Numbered from the stretch's first letter, positions 43,826 through 52,504 are shown. The stretch: 64,000 nucleotides of DNA from Mucilaginibacter auburnensis (GCF_002797815.1 NZ_PGFJ01000002.1:1-64000); one strand, 5' to 3'. The notes: generated from the sequence alone by a model not told the origin. Translations and numbers: made by a program.

Positions 43826-45175
43826 TTAAAACTCGGTTGGCGCTAACGTTGTGTCCGGGTTTTGATCCGTTCCGGTATCAACTTGAGCTTGCTGCGCAGC
43901 TTCTCTGACGCGTCGTTGTTCTTCTTCTTCTTCTCTTAAAGAGTCACGCCTGCGTTGAAGTGCCTGCTCCATCAACTCACGTTCTATCATCTGAGTAGAT
44001 GTGTCTGCCTTTGCTATGCTATCTGTCCTTGCTGCATTGTCCCTGCCGGAAAAACCGTCTTTAAAAAACAACAGGTAGCCTGATAGCAACATAAACACAA
44101 TCATGAGCGCGAAAATGCTGTTAAAAAATGCTTTGGATACCGGTGCGCCAGATACTCCGGATGTTGTTACCGGTTGTGATCGTTCGGCCAGTACCCGTTG
44201 CAGCCTTTTATTTTCTTCCTGTAAAGCTATTATTTCAGGTTGAAGTGCATTAATAACGTTAATACCTGTAGAAACACTGCCATTTGCGATAGCGTGGTGC
44301 AATTCAACGCCGCTATCATAACGATCTTCAGGGCGTTTTTGCAGGCACCTATTTATCACTTCAAGCAACCACGCAGGCACCTGCATCTCAGTTTCTTTTT
44401 TTTCTTCGTTCCAAGATTTAGGCAGGTTATTTCTTCGCAATTGCAATACATCAGGCACACTATCTTCCATATGCGCCACCATTACCGTATTGCGTGCCGT
44501 ATCGCTGTTGTTATTTAAAGGGAATGGTACCTGACCGCTTAATAATTCGTATAGGATAATACCGTAGCTGTATACATCGGTTTGCAACAGCATTTTACCT
44601 TCATTTTGCTCGGGGGCCATAAATTCAACAGCGCCGGCGTGGCGTATGCTGGTGCGGCGCTGTTCCTCACTCATAATAGCCAGTCCGAAATCAAGCAGTA
44701 CATAGTTACCTGTATGCGTGTTATACTTTATGTTATCGCTTTTTATATCACCGTGTTTAACGCCCACTTTATGGCAATGTTTAAGTGCGCACGACAACTG
44801 ATCTGCAACTTTTAGCAGTTCTTTCAGCGTAAATATTTTTTCATTTGGCGGAGTAAGCAATTCGCTCAGATCGGGCCCCTCAATATATTCCATTTCTATG
44901 TAAGGGAACGAGCCGCTTTCAGTAATACCCCAGCTCAGCATTTTTACTACATTGGGATTCGGTTTTTCATTTACTTTTTTGAGTTTGGCTACCTCATTTT
45001 GGAAGTTGCGATAGTTTTTGTCCTGCGCATTTTCTATGTGGATTGGTGTTGGTATAAGTTTTACTGCGGTATAAATGGCGCCTGTACGTTTGCCTTTATA
45101 TACAGAACCTTGCCCTCCGGTGCGCAGGGCACCTAAATTTTCAAGACCGTCTGCTATTGTAAATATTTTACTCAT
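43826..45175 (-). CDS. Membrane Ser/Thr protein kinase (first kinase of the operon)
   Basis: From the ATG at 45175 the protein has 449 residues, the same as its paralogue at 35026-36375. It shares most of the kinase domain: GGQGSVYKG, TAVKLIP (Lys39), Glu61, HGDIKSDN, DFGLAI and EFMAPEQN. The catalytic loop again has Gly for the usual Arg. A coiled coil (ALQPEIIALQEENKRLQRVLAE, about 310-331) leads to one membrane helix (about 350-371). A periplasmic tail of about 75 residues is strongly charged and helical (EQALQRRRDSLREEEEEQRRVREAAQQ). No PASTA domain. It heads the operon. Confidence 0.93.
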   Translation of the reverse strand: MSKIFTIADGLENLGALRTGGQGSVYKGKRTGAIYTAVKLIPTPIHIENAQDKNYRNFQNEVAKLKKVNEKPNPNVVKMLSWGITESGSFPYIEMEYIEGPDLSELLTPPNEKIFTLKELLKVADQLSCALKHCHKVGVKHGDIKSDNIKYNTHTGNYVLLDFGLAIMSEEQRRTSIRHAGAVEFMAPEQNEGKMLLQTDVYSYGIILYELLSGQVPFPLNNNSDTARNTVMVAHMEDSVPDVLQLRRNNLPKSWNEEKKETEMQVPAWLLEVINRCLQKRPEDRYDSGVELHHAIANGSVSTGINVINALQPEIIALQEENKRLQRVLAERSQPVTTSGVSGAPVSKAFFNSIFALMIVFMLLSGYLLFFKDGFSGRDNAARTDSIAKADTSTQMIERELMEQALQRRRDSLREEEEEQRRVREAAQQAQVDTGTDQNPDTTLAPTEF

Positions 45176-45424
45176 GCTAAATAAAATTACACTTATTGGG
45201 CGCATTTTGTTGCAGGTTTTGAAATGGAAATTTTAATGCCATTTAGTAAGAGATATAAAAGCGCTTATAACAAAGTATGTAACCCACAAATCAAATGGCG
45301 AATTGAAATTAAATTAATCGTTACATTTGGGGTATGTTATCCAACTGGAAAAATATTATTAAAAACCCGGAATGAAGGAGTGCTAAAACTACAGCACTAT
45401 TTATTCATTTTTTAATATTTTTTC

Positions 45425-46774
45425 ATGAGAACTATTATTGAACCATTTAAGATCAAATCGGTTGAGCCGATCCATTTTACTACGGCCGAAGAGCGCGCCG
45501 TTTTGCTTAAAGAAGCACATTATAACCCTTTTCTTTTACGATCCAGAGATGTTATTATTGACCTGTTAACAGACAGCGGAACCGGTGCCATGAGCAGTGA
45601 ACAATGGGCGGGTGTAATGCGTGGTGACGAAAGTTACGCAGGTAGCGACAGTTTCTTCCGTTTTGAAGCTGCGGTGCGCGATTTAACGCACATGCCTTTT
45701 ATTATACCTGTCCATCAAGGCCGTGCGGCAGAAAAGATATTATTTACAATTAAAGGTGGAATAGGAAAATATGTTGTAAGCAATACCTTATTTGATACAA
45801 CCCGAGCAAATATAGAATTTTCCGGAGCTTTAGGAGTGGACTTGCTAACAACCGCCAGCAAAGACCCGTCTGTTCCGGCTCCGTTTAAAGGGAACATGGA
45901 TACGGAAAGACTTCGCGAATTTATACAAGAGAAAGGCGCGGAAAATATATCCCTTATTATAATGACTGTTACCAATAATTCCGGAGGCGGTCAACCGGTT
46001 AGCATGGCTAATATTAGAGAAGTTAAGTCAATTTGTTTAGAATATAAGATACCCTTTTTTATTGATGCCTGCCGTTTTGCAGAAAACTGCTACTTCATTC
46101 AACAACGCGAACCGGAGTTTAAGGATAAAACAGTTAAAGAAATAGCACAGGAATTGTTTTCTTATGCAGATGGTTGCACAATGAGCGCGAAAAAGGACGC
46201 ATTTGCAAATATTGGTGGCTTTTTAGCGGTACATGATCAGCAACTGGCGGAAGAATGCCGTAATCTGCTTATTATTACGGAAGGCTTTCCAACATACGGA
46301 GGGTTATCGGGCCGTGATCTTGAGGCTATTGCAATAGGTTTAAAAGAAATAGTTGAAGAGGATTATCTAAAATATCGTATTCGCAGTATTGAATACATTG
46401 GTGAAAAACTGGATGAATTTCAAGTGCCGTATCTGAAACCAACTGGCGGACATGCGCTGTACCTTGATGCGAAAGCTTTTTTACCACATATACCTGCGCA
46501 CGAGTTTCCGGGACAGGCATTGTGCGCGGCATTGTATCTGGAGGGAGGAATAAGAGGTGTGGAGATTGGGTCAGTAATGTTCGGCGAGCATGCGCAGCAG
46601 GAACTTGTGCGACTGGCTATCCCCCGACGTACCTATACACAAAGCCATATGGATTACTTAACAGAGGTAATAATTGCCGTTTTTGAAAAACGTTCAAATG
46701 TGAGTGGAATGAAGATGGTTTATCAAACTCCGTTTCTTAGACACTTTACTGCAAAATTTGAGTTGGTCAAATAA
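45425..46774 (+). CDS. tnaA: Tryptophanase
   Basis: The 449-residue PLP lyase of fold type I begins EPFKIKSVEPIHFTTAEERAVLLKEAHYNPFLL. It has IDLLTDSGTGAMSSEQWAGVMRGDESYAGS, PVHQGRAAEKILF, and the PLP-Lys motif TMSAKKDAF (Lys257). The C-terminal LRHFTAKFELV has His where tyrosine phenol-lyases have Phe, which favours tryptophanase. It should split tryptophan to indole, pyruvate and ammonia. A TACATTTG element (45322-45329) with a short-spaced TTG lies upstream. It is divergent from the kinase operon. Confidence 0.88.
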   Translation: MRTIIEPFKIKSVEPIHFTTAEERAVLLKEAHYNPFLLRSRDVIIDLLTDSGTGAMSSEQWAGVMRGDESYAGSDSFFRFEAAVRDLTHMPFIIPVHQGRAAEKILFTIKGGIGKYVVSNTLFDTTRANIEFSGALGVDLLTTASKDPSVPAPFKGNMDTERLREFIQEKGAENISLIIMTVTNNSGGGQPVSMANIREVKSICLEYKIPFFIDACRFAENCYFIQQREPEFKDKTVKEIAQELFSYADGCTMSAKKDAFANIGGFLAVHDQQLAEECRNLLIITEGFPTYGGLSGRDLEAIAIGLKEIVEEDYLKYRIRSIEYIGEKLDEFQVPYLKPTGGHALYLDAKAFLPHIPAHEFPGQALCAALYLEGGIRGVEIGSVMFGEHAQQELVRLAIPRRTYTQSHMDYLTEVIIAVFEKRSNVSGMKMVYQTPFLRHFTAKFELVK

Positions 46775-46796
46775 ATTGATAGCCAACATAAATTAT

Positions 46797-46865
46797 AAGC
46801 CGCTTTATGCTATAAAAGAAGTTTCATAAAAAGCTTTAAAACATTTATATAGTATGAAGCGGCTT
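46797..46865. repeat. Long imperfect inverted repeat downstream of tnaA
   Basis: Bases 46797-46814 and 46848-46865 pair over 18 positions with two wobbles (arms begin AAGCCGCTT and end AAGCGGCTT), with a 33-base loop. No T-run follows. It may act as an mRNA-end structure for tnaA. The word AAGCCGCTT recurs at 49036-49044 in another intergenic gap. Confidence 0.65.
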
Positions 46866-46960
46866 AAACCGATTTAACAATTGTATTCAGTACTTTTCGA
46901 GATGTTTAACATTACTAATATAACTATTTAAATATCAATATATTATATTAATTACCTTTA

Positions 46961-47209
46961 TTAATAGTTGTATCTGTTATAACTCGCCTTAAAATCAATC
47001 GCCATATCCTTAAAACGTGCCGATACAGTTTTAAGAAACTCTTCGTCAAGTAATTCAAATACACTATTCACGCCGTCGGTAAGGTCCATTTCTGCTACTT
47101 TATAAGTTTGCTCCAATGTTCCCCGTTCCATCTTCACAATAAACTTTTGGTTCATACTAAAAATCGTGATTTTAAAATCCGCGTGGGGTAACTCAGCTAC
47201 TACTCTCAT
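46961..47209 (-). CDS. Conserved hypothetical protein, 82 residues
   Basis: I do not recognise a family. The 82-residue soluble protein has an N-terminal beta-rich half (FKITIFSMNQKFIVKMERGTLEQTYKV) and a C-terminal helical half (EEFLKTVSARFKDMAIDFKASYNRYNY) with several aromatic residues. It is divergent from the methionine sulfoxide reductase gene across 72 bases. Codon use is like its neighbours. Function unknown. Confidence 0.65.
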   Translation of the reverse strand: MRVVAELPHADFKITIFSMNQKFIVKMERGTLEQTYKVAEMDLTDGVNSVFELLDEEFLKTVSARFKDMAIDFKASYNRYNY

Positions 47210-47281
47210 CTGGCTAAATAAATCATTAAAAATGATATTCGTCTTATTTTCTTTGACATGTCCGTAATTACCTTTGTTTAT

Positions 47282-47758
47282 ATGGCAGAAGACTTAATTA
47301 TTAGCAAAGCTGAAACTAAGAAGGAACAATACACATCACTTATACCTCAAATAGAAGCTTTGCTTTCCGGAGAAGATGATGTAATTGCAAACATGGGCAA
47401 CGTTTGTGCTGCGCTTAAAGAACAATTTAATTGGCTTTGGGTAGGTTTTTACTTAGTAAAAGGCGAGGAGCTGGTACTCGGCCCGTTCCAAGGCCCTGTG
47501 GCTTGTACGCGAATTAAAAAGGGTAAAGGGGTTTGCGGCACTGCCTGGCATGAGCAGCAAACCATCATCGTGCCGGATGTTGAACAGTTTCCCGGTCACA
47601 TTGCTTGCAGTTCAGCATCTGTTTCAGAAATAGTATTACCTGTTTTTCAAAATGGTGAAGTGGTAGCAGTGTTAGATGTGGATAGCGAATATCACGCGCA
47701 TTTTGACGAGGTAGATGCAAAATACCTGGCCGAGATTATAAACCTTGTTAAGTTATAA
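47282..47758 (+). CDS. msrC: Free methionine-(R)-sulfoxide reductase (GAF domain)
   Basis: The ATG at 47282 gives 158 residues, MAEDLIISKAETKKEQYTSLIPQIEALL, the usual N-terminus; an ATG at 47258 adds eight. A single GAF domain carries the three redox Cys at 75, 85 and 109 (ACTRIKKGKGVCG and FPGHIACSSASVSEIVLPV), with the same spacing as the E. coli enzyme. It reduces free Met-R-sulfoxide in the cytosol. TACCTTTG at 47269-47276 lies only five bases before the ATG, so the transcript may have almost no leader. Confidence 0.93.
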   Translation: MAEDLIISKAETKKEQYTSLIPQIEALLSGEDDVIANMGNVCAALKEQFNWLWVGFYLVKGEELVLGPFQGPVACTRIKKGKGVCGTAWHEQQTIIVPDVEQFPGHIACSSASVSEIVLPVFQNGEVVAVLDVDSEYHAHFDEVDAKYLAEIINLVKL

Positions 47759-48414
47759 TGGCAATGCCCAGAGTATTTTTGATACCCGGCTTGGGTGCTG
47801 ACACACGTATTTATAATAACATTGAGATATCAGATTACGAAGTTGTGCCGGTTGATTGGATTATACCTGATGTAACAGATACTTTAGAAAAGTATGCGCA
47901 AAAGGTTATTAGCGAATATGATATAAAATACAATGATGTTGTTATTGGTAATTCTTTAGGAGGTATGATCGCCATGGAAATAGCTAAGAAAGTGCCGTTA
48001 AGTAAAACTATATTAATCTCCAGTATACGCACGGTGCATGAAGCCCCGTGGTATTTTAGCGTATTTAGAAAAGCGCCTATTTACAAATTATTACCTGATA
48101 AAGTATTTACTCATCTCGGCGGTGCTATAAGGCCTGTTTTTGGCAACATGAAAGAGGAGGAGCTTTGGCTTTTTAAAGATATGATTTTGCATGCTTCTCC
48201 GTTTTTTATGAAATGGGCCATGTGGGCGGTATTGCATTGGACAAACGAAACCGTACCCAATAACGTTTATCAGATCATTGGTGATGTTGACAGGGTTTTC
48301 CCATTAAATCGAAACATGGAGCCAATTATCGTAAAAGGGGGTACCCATATTATGATATTTGACAAAGCCAAAGAAGTAAATAAAGCGTTGAAAAACATCT
48401 TGCGTAAAAAATGA
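47758..48414 (+). CDS. Alpha/beta hydrolase
   Basis: The 218-residue protein has a compact alpha/beta hydrolase fold: FLIPGLGADTRIYNNI (oxyanion region), the nucleophile elbow GNSLGGMIAMEIA, and a late His in GGTHIMIFD. It is likely a cytosolic esterase or related hydrolase with no identified substrate. The ATG shares one base with the msrC stop codon and its end overlaps the DNA glycosylase gene by four bases, so the three are one operon. Confidence 0.85.
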   Translation: MAMPRVFLIPGLGADTRIYNNIEISDYEVVPVDWIIPDVTDTLEKYAQKVISEYDIKYNDVVIGNSLGGMIAMEIAKKVPLSKTILISSIRTVHEAPWYFSVFRKAPIYKLLPDKVFTHLGGAIRPVFGNMKEEELWLFKDMILHASPFFMKWAMWAVLHWTNETVPNNVYQIIGDVDRVFPLNRNMEPIIVKGGTHIMIFDKAKEVNKALKNILRKK

Positions 48415-49016
48415 AAATACCTACATCTTTTTATGAGCGAAATGATGTTGTGGCACTTGCAAGAGAGCTGTTAGGTAAGCATTTATTTACTTGTATAAAT
48501 GGTGTAATAACAGGTGGATATATAGTTGAAACAGAAGCTTATAATGGCATTAATGATAAAGCAGCGCACAGTTACGGCGGCCGATTAACCCAGCGCACAA
48601 AAACTATGTTTGCGTCAGGTGGCATTGCTTATGTTTACCTTTGTTACGGCATTCATGAAATGTTCAATATTGTTGTTTCTAATGAAGGTGATCCATGTGC
48701 AATTCTGATAAGGGCTATTCATCCAACAATTGGGTTAGATGATATGTTGACAAGGCGTAAAATGCTTATTGCGAAACATAATATTACATCCGGGCCCGGC
48801 TCTGTTGGGCAGGCTCTTGGTATTGATCGTAAATTAAATGGCTTGAGTTTACAAAGTGATGTTTTATGGTTGGAAGATAACGGCCTCAGCTTTACAGATG
48901 ACCAAATTGCTGCTGTACCTCGTGTAGGTGTCGCATATGCAAAAGAGGATGCATTGCTTCCTTATCGCTTTTACGTTAAAGGAGATCCCTATGTTAGCAA
49001 ACCCAATAAGGCTTGA
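48411..49016 (+). CDS. 3-methyladenine DNA glycosylase (AAG/MPG family)
   Basis: The 201-residue protein has the AAG family pattern: FYERNDVVALARELLGKHLFT, IVETEAYNGINDKAAHSYGGRLTQRTKTMFASGGIAYVYLCYGIHEMFNIVVS, and ITSGPGSVGQALGI near the active site. The conserved Glu in VETEAY activates water. It removes alkylated purines such as 3-methyladenine and hypoxanthine from DNA. It overlaps the hydrolase gene by four bases. Confidence 0.93.
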   Translation: MKIPTSFYERNDVVALARELLGKHLFTCINGVITGGYIVETEAYNGINDKAAHSYGGRLTQRTKTMFASGGIAYVYLCYGIHEMFNIVVSNEGDPCAILIRAIHPTIGLDDMLTRRKMLIAKHNITSGPGSVGQALGIDRKLNGLSLQSDVLWLEDNGLSFTDDQIAAVPRVGVAYAKEDALLPYRFYVKGDPYVSKPNKA

Positions 49017-49105
49017 TATGTAAACTAAGCTCTGTAAGCCGCTTTTAGACATACGTGATATCTTTGGTTCGTTACATAATAATTATTTGTTTAAAATAAC
49101 TCTTT

Positions 49106-50008
49106 GTGCTTAAAATAGCTTTCGATCAAATATATGCACACCCGCTGCCAGATGGACATCGCTTTCCAATGCTGAAGTATGAGCTCATACCAGAACAACT
49201 GATACACCAAGGGATAATAACCGACGAAAATTTGTTTAGTCCTGATTTATGTTCGGAAGAAGTTATTCTGGCAACACATGATGCAGTGTACTGGCAGCAA
49301 TTACATCATCTCGCATTAACAGCAAAGGAGCAGAGGCGAATTGGCTTTCCACTCACCGATAGGTTGGTAGCTCGTGAGCAACGAATAGCTCAAGGAACAA
49401 TAGATGGTTGTCATTTTGCATTGAACCATGGAATTGCATTTAACGTAGCAGGAGGCACTCATCATGCAGGGAGTAATTGGGGAGAAGGGTTTTGCATGTT
49501 GAACGACCAGGCCATTGCAGCTAATTATTTGTTAAATAAACAATTAGCAAGATCCATATTAATAATTGATTTAGATGTACATCAAGGTAATGGAACTGCT
49601 GAAATATTTAATGGGGAATCCCGCGTTTTCACATTTTCAATGCATGGCGCCAATAACTTTCCATATAGAAAAGAACAATCTGATCTTGATGTAGGTTTGG
49701 CCGACGGTACCGGAGATGATGAATATTTAAATATTTTGCATAACATTTTACCCCAACTCATTGAACAGCAACAACCCGATTTTATGTTTTATTTATCAGG
49801 AGTTGATGTTTTAGCATCAGACAAACTTGGAAAACTTTCGTTATCTCAACAAGCCTGCAAATTACGGGATAAGTTTGTTTTGGAAACTGCCAAAACAAAT
49901 AATATTCCCGTGCAGGTGAGTATGGGCGGCGGCTACTCTCCTGATATCAGAAACATTGTTGACGCCCATTGTGCAACATATGCCTTAGCGAAAGAAATAT
50001 TCTTTTAA
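49106..50008 (+). CDS. Histone-deacetylase family protein
   Basis: The 300-residue protein starts at GTG (49106); the conserved opening LKIAFDQIYAHPLPDGHRFPMLKYELIPEQL lies before the first ATG (49168), so that ATG is internal. Active-site features are ATHDAVYW, VAGGTHHAGSNWGEGFCMLND, LIIDLDVHQGNGTAEIF and FYLSGVDVLASDKLGKLSLS, giving the His pair and Asp/His zinc ligands. Bacterial members deacetylate acetyl-polyamines, acetoin-related or protein substrates; which one applies here is unknown. Its end overlaps the MATE gene. Confidence 0.9.
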   Translation: MLKIAFDQIYAHPLPDGHRFPMLKYELIPEQLIHQGIITDENLFSPDLCSEEVILATHDAVYWQQLHHLALTAKEQRRIGFPLTDRLVAREQRIAQGTIDGCHFALNHGIAFNVAGGTHHAGSNWGEGFCMLNDQAIAANYLLNKQLARSILIIDLDVHQGNGTAEIFNGESRVFTFSMHGANNFPYRKEQSDLDVGLADGTGDDEYLNILHNILPQLIEQQQPDFMFYLSGVDVLASDKLGKLSLSQQACKLRDKFVLETAKTNNIPVQVSMGGGYSPDIRNIVDAHCATYALAKEIFF

Positions 50009-51390
50009 TCTCTTGCAATTATTAATGCATTTCTATCCGCCAATCTATGCTTATGGCTGATCACTTTAAACCGGGTATACAATAAAATAGCAGACGCCAA
50101 TAAGCCAGCCGTTAGGCCATACCAAACACCCGATACACCCCAATCTAAATAAATACCAAGTAACCAGCCCAGTGGTAAGCCTAACACCCAATAGGCGAAG
50201 AACGTTATAAGGGTGGGGATATTTACATCGCTCATACCACGTAGAATACCCAATCCAATAACCTGCGTGCCGTCAAACAACTGAAACATTGCTGCGATAA
50301 TAAGTAGTTGTGATGCAACGGCTATTACAGCTTTGTCTTCAGTATATATCCATGGCAAAAAGTTGTTTCCAATGGTAAAAATTATAGCTGTTATTGCCAT
50401 AAACGCTATCACCACATGATAGCTTGCATTTGCTGATTTTCGCAAAGAGGAGTGGTCGCGCACGCCAAAGTAATTACCAGACTTGATAGCAGCAGCCGCC
50501 GAAAGGCCGCTTGACATCATATAGGTTATTGACGCAAGGTTAATTGCTATTTGGTGCGCTGCAAGCTGCACAAGCCCAATACTGCCTATAATTACAGCAG
50601 CACCACTAAATGCGCTTACCTCAAATCCGTACTGCAAAGCCACCGGCCCGCCAATACCGAGTATTTGCAAACAGCGTTTAGCGTCAATTTTTGTTAAAGA
50701 AAAATCTGTAAGGTATTTTTTAAAATGCTTAGAACGAAATATATAGACCGCCATTACTAAAGCCATTGTACAGCGATCTATTAGTGTACTGTATCCCACA
50801 CCCATAATGCCCATTGGCTTGATACCAAATAGTCCTTTAACAAATATTATCCCTAAACAAATGTTGAGTATGTTACCCCATATGGAGATCAGCATAGCCT
50901 GTTTGGTAAATCCCAGTCCTTCTGCAAACTGTTTAAAAGTATTAAAGACCAGCATAGGAATAATAGATGTGCCCAACAATATCAAGAAAGGCTTTGCTTG
51001 TACAATAACTTTCTGATCCTGTTTTAGATGCTCAAGTGCGTAAGCCGAACCTACCGCAATGAATGAAAAAAGTAATATTCCGCTAAGGAGGTTTATAAAT
51101 AAACTATTGGACAGCAATCTTCCACATGCTGAGAATTCTTCACGGCTATTGTGTTGGGCAATAAGTGGGGTAGAGCCGTACGAAATTCCTATGCCAATAA
51201 CCATTGGAACAACAAAAATGCTGCTGGCTAATGATACAGCTGCCAGGCTTACAGTGCCGGCAAAGTGGCCAACAATTATACTATCTGAAGCATGTACCAG
51301 GGTATGACCCATTTGAGAAATAACCACTGGTATAGCCAGTTTTAAGTTATCCCTATAATGATTTTTGTATTTCTTGTAAGTTGTTTTCAT
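50005..51390 (-). CDS. MATE-family efflux transporter
   Basis: The start at 51390 (MKTTYKKYKNHYRDNLKLAIPVVISQMGHT) gives 461 residues; the longer frame to 51531 would overlap the upstream gene. About 12 helices are visible. VVISQMGHTLVHASDSIIVGHFAGTVSLAAVSLA and the second-half VALQYGFEVSAFSGAAVIIG are the paired MatE repeats. It should export organic cations by Na+ or H+ antiport. It ends the leftward operon DUF4442-GNAT-AlbA-MATE. Confidence 0.92.
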   Translation of the reverse strand: MKTTYKKYKNHYRDNLKLAIPVVISQMGHTLVHASDSIIVGHFAGTVSLAAVSLASSIFVVPMVIGIGISYGSTPLIAQHNSREEFSACGRLLSNSLFINLLSGILLFSFIAVGSAYALEHLKQDQKVIVQAKPFLILLGTSIIPMLVFNTFKQFAEGLGFTKQAMLISIWGNILNICLGIIFVKGLFGIKPMGIMGVGYSTLIDRCTMALVMAVYIFRSKHFKKYLTDFSLTKIDAKRCLQILGIGGPVALQYGFEVSAFSGAAVIIGSIGLVQLAAHQIAINLASITYMMSSGLSAAAAIKSGNYFGVRDHSSLRKSANASYHVVIAFMAITAIIFTIGNNFLPWIYTEDKAVIAVASQLLIIAAMFQLFDGTQVIGLGILRGMSDVNIPTLITFFAYWVLGLPLGWLLGIYLDWGVSGVWYGLTAGLLASAILLYTRFKVISHKHRLADRNALIIARD

Positions 51391-51427
51391 TTCGCGATGC
51401 AGAGGTTCGCAAAAATACAGATTTATA

Positions 51428-52057
51428 CTATCCTGCGGCGGTGTAATATTCTTCCTTCTCAGAAGTGTGTATTTTGATAATGCCTGACAACGCAAGATTG
51501 ACCAACAGGCGTTGAGCGGCACGTCTGCCAACTTTTATCAGGTCGCATAATTGTTTTATATCTATACGTTCGTTTTTGTCAAGATATTCCAGCAATAGCT
51601 TTTCTTTATCAGAATAAGATATGAAAACTCCGGTTGGGCTTGTGGAGCGTTTTAAAACGTCTACCATAACTTTGCTCGCCAAAACGCTTTTGTCTTTGAC
51701 ACGAACGTAGACCCACCATTTTCCATCTTCGGCTAATGCTGAATGTGGTTTAAGATTGCTTTCTTCAATATCAACTATTAAAATCAGTCTATCATCAACA
51801 TAAATTTCTTCAAACCGAGGTTCAAGAGCTGGCCTGGAATATAAATGTGCCGCCCTGGTTATCATATAACGTTCCTCATCTTCAGATTTTACACCCTTGA
51901 TCGCTCCGTCATCAGCTACGCCGATAAGAAGCCTGCCACCCCTGTTATTAGCGAAGGAAACCATTGTGCGCGCAATCTTCTCACAGCTGGTAATGGTTTT
52001 CTTAAAGTCGAGTGTTACACCTTCGCCTTCAAAGATCTGTTTTTTAACATTCATCAA
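51428..52057 (-). CDS. Schlafen AlbA_2-type putative transcriptional regulator
   Basis: The 209-residue protein has an N-terminal AlbA_2 (Schlafen) domain: EGEGVTLDFKKTITSCEKIARTMVSFANNRGGRLLIGVADDGAIKGV, where the Glu of the usual EFK motif is Asp. The C-terminal 65 residues form a winged-helix-like unit (KLLLEYLDKNERIDIKQLCDLIKVGRRAAQRLLVNLALSGII). Such proteins are called ATP-binding or DNA-binding regulators without clear proof. It starts on the base adjacent to the GNAT gene's stop. Confidence 0.8.
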   Translation of the reverse strand: MMNVKKQIFEGEGVTLDFKKTITSCEKIARTMVSFANNRGGRLLIGVADDGAIKGVKSEDEERYMITRAAHLYSRPALEPRFEEIYVDDRLILIVDIEESNLKPHSALAEDGKWWVYVRVKDKSVLASKVMVDVLKRSTSPTGVFISYSDKEKLLLEYLDKNERIDIKQLCDLIKVGRRAAQRLLVNLALSGIIKIHTSEKEEYYTAAG

Positions 52058-52504
52058 TCAATCCTCAACCTTGTAAGGCGTATAAATCTGCATCCACCTT
52101 TCAGGATGCGTTATTTCACTAAAGCCAAATTGTGCGTAAAGGCCATGCGCATCGGCAGTGGCCAGGCTCCATCTACGCAAACCCTGCAAATCTGGGTGGA
52201 CCATAATGGTTTGCACCAGCCATTTAGACAATCCTTGTCTTCTGTAATCGGGTAATATAAAAACATCGGCCAAGTAAGCGAATGTCGCTGTATCTGTTAT
52301 CACTCTTGCAAACCCAATTTGTGTTTTGTTATGATACACACCAAAACTTAGCGAATTTTTAACTGCTCGTTCCAAACGATCAAATGGAACTCCTTTTGAC
52401 CAATATGAATCTTTGTCAAGGTAATTATAAATAACATCCATATCAAGCAGGGATTGATCTGTTGATATTAAAAAGCCTTTTTTAGTAAAGGCTTCATCGT
52501 TCAT
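52058..52504 (-). CDS. GNAT-family N-acetyltransferase
   Basis: The ATG at 52504 (MNDEAFTKKGFLIST) gives 148 residues; the ATG at 52546 lies inside the upstream gene. The acetyl-CoA motif A is VFILPDYRRQGLSKWLVQTIM, and ADAHGLYAQFGF is motif B. This resembles YafP/Aac-type single-domain acetyltransferases with unknown acceptors. Seven bases separate it from the preceding DUF4442 gene. Confidence 0.9.
   Translation of the reverse strand: MNDEAFTKKGFLISTDQSLLDMDVIYNYLDKDSYWSKGVPFDRLERAVKNSLSFGVYHNKTQIGFARVITDTATFAYLADVFILPDYRRQGLSKWLVQTIMVHPDLQGLRRWSLATADAHGLYAQFGFSEITHPERWMQIYTPYKVED

Noticed and set aside
35026..45175. Type VI secretion regulatory cluster (PpkA/PppA/Fha)
   Set aside because: Kinase, PP2C and FHA proteins fit, but no TssB/C, Hcp, VgrG, ClpV or other T6SS gene is in the window, and the central gene is a wall synthase.
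45224..45415. 63-codon frame just upstream of tnaA, as a possible TnaC-like leader peptide
   Set aside because: It contains a Trp but is far longer than TnaC, includes the likely tnaA promoter, and has unnatural composition.
51391..51531. Longer start for the MATE transporter
   Set aside because: It would overlap the AlbA_2 gene by about 100 bases and adds residues unlike the family.
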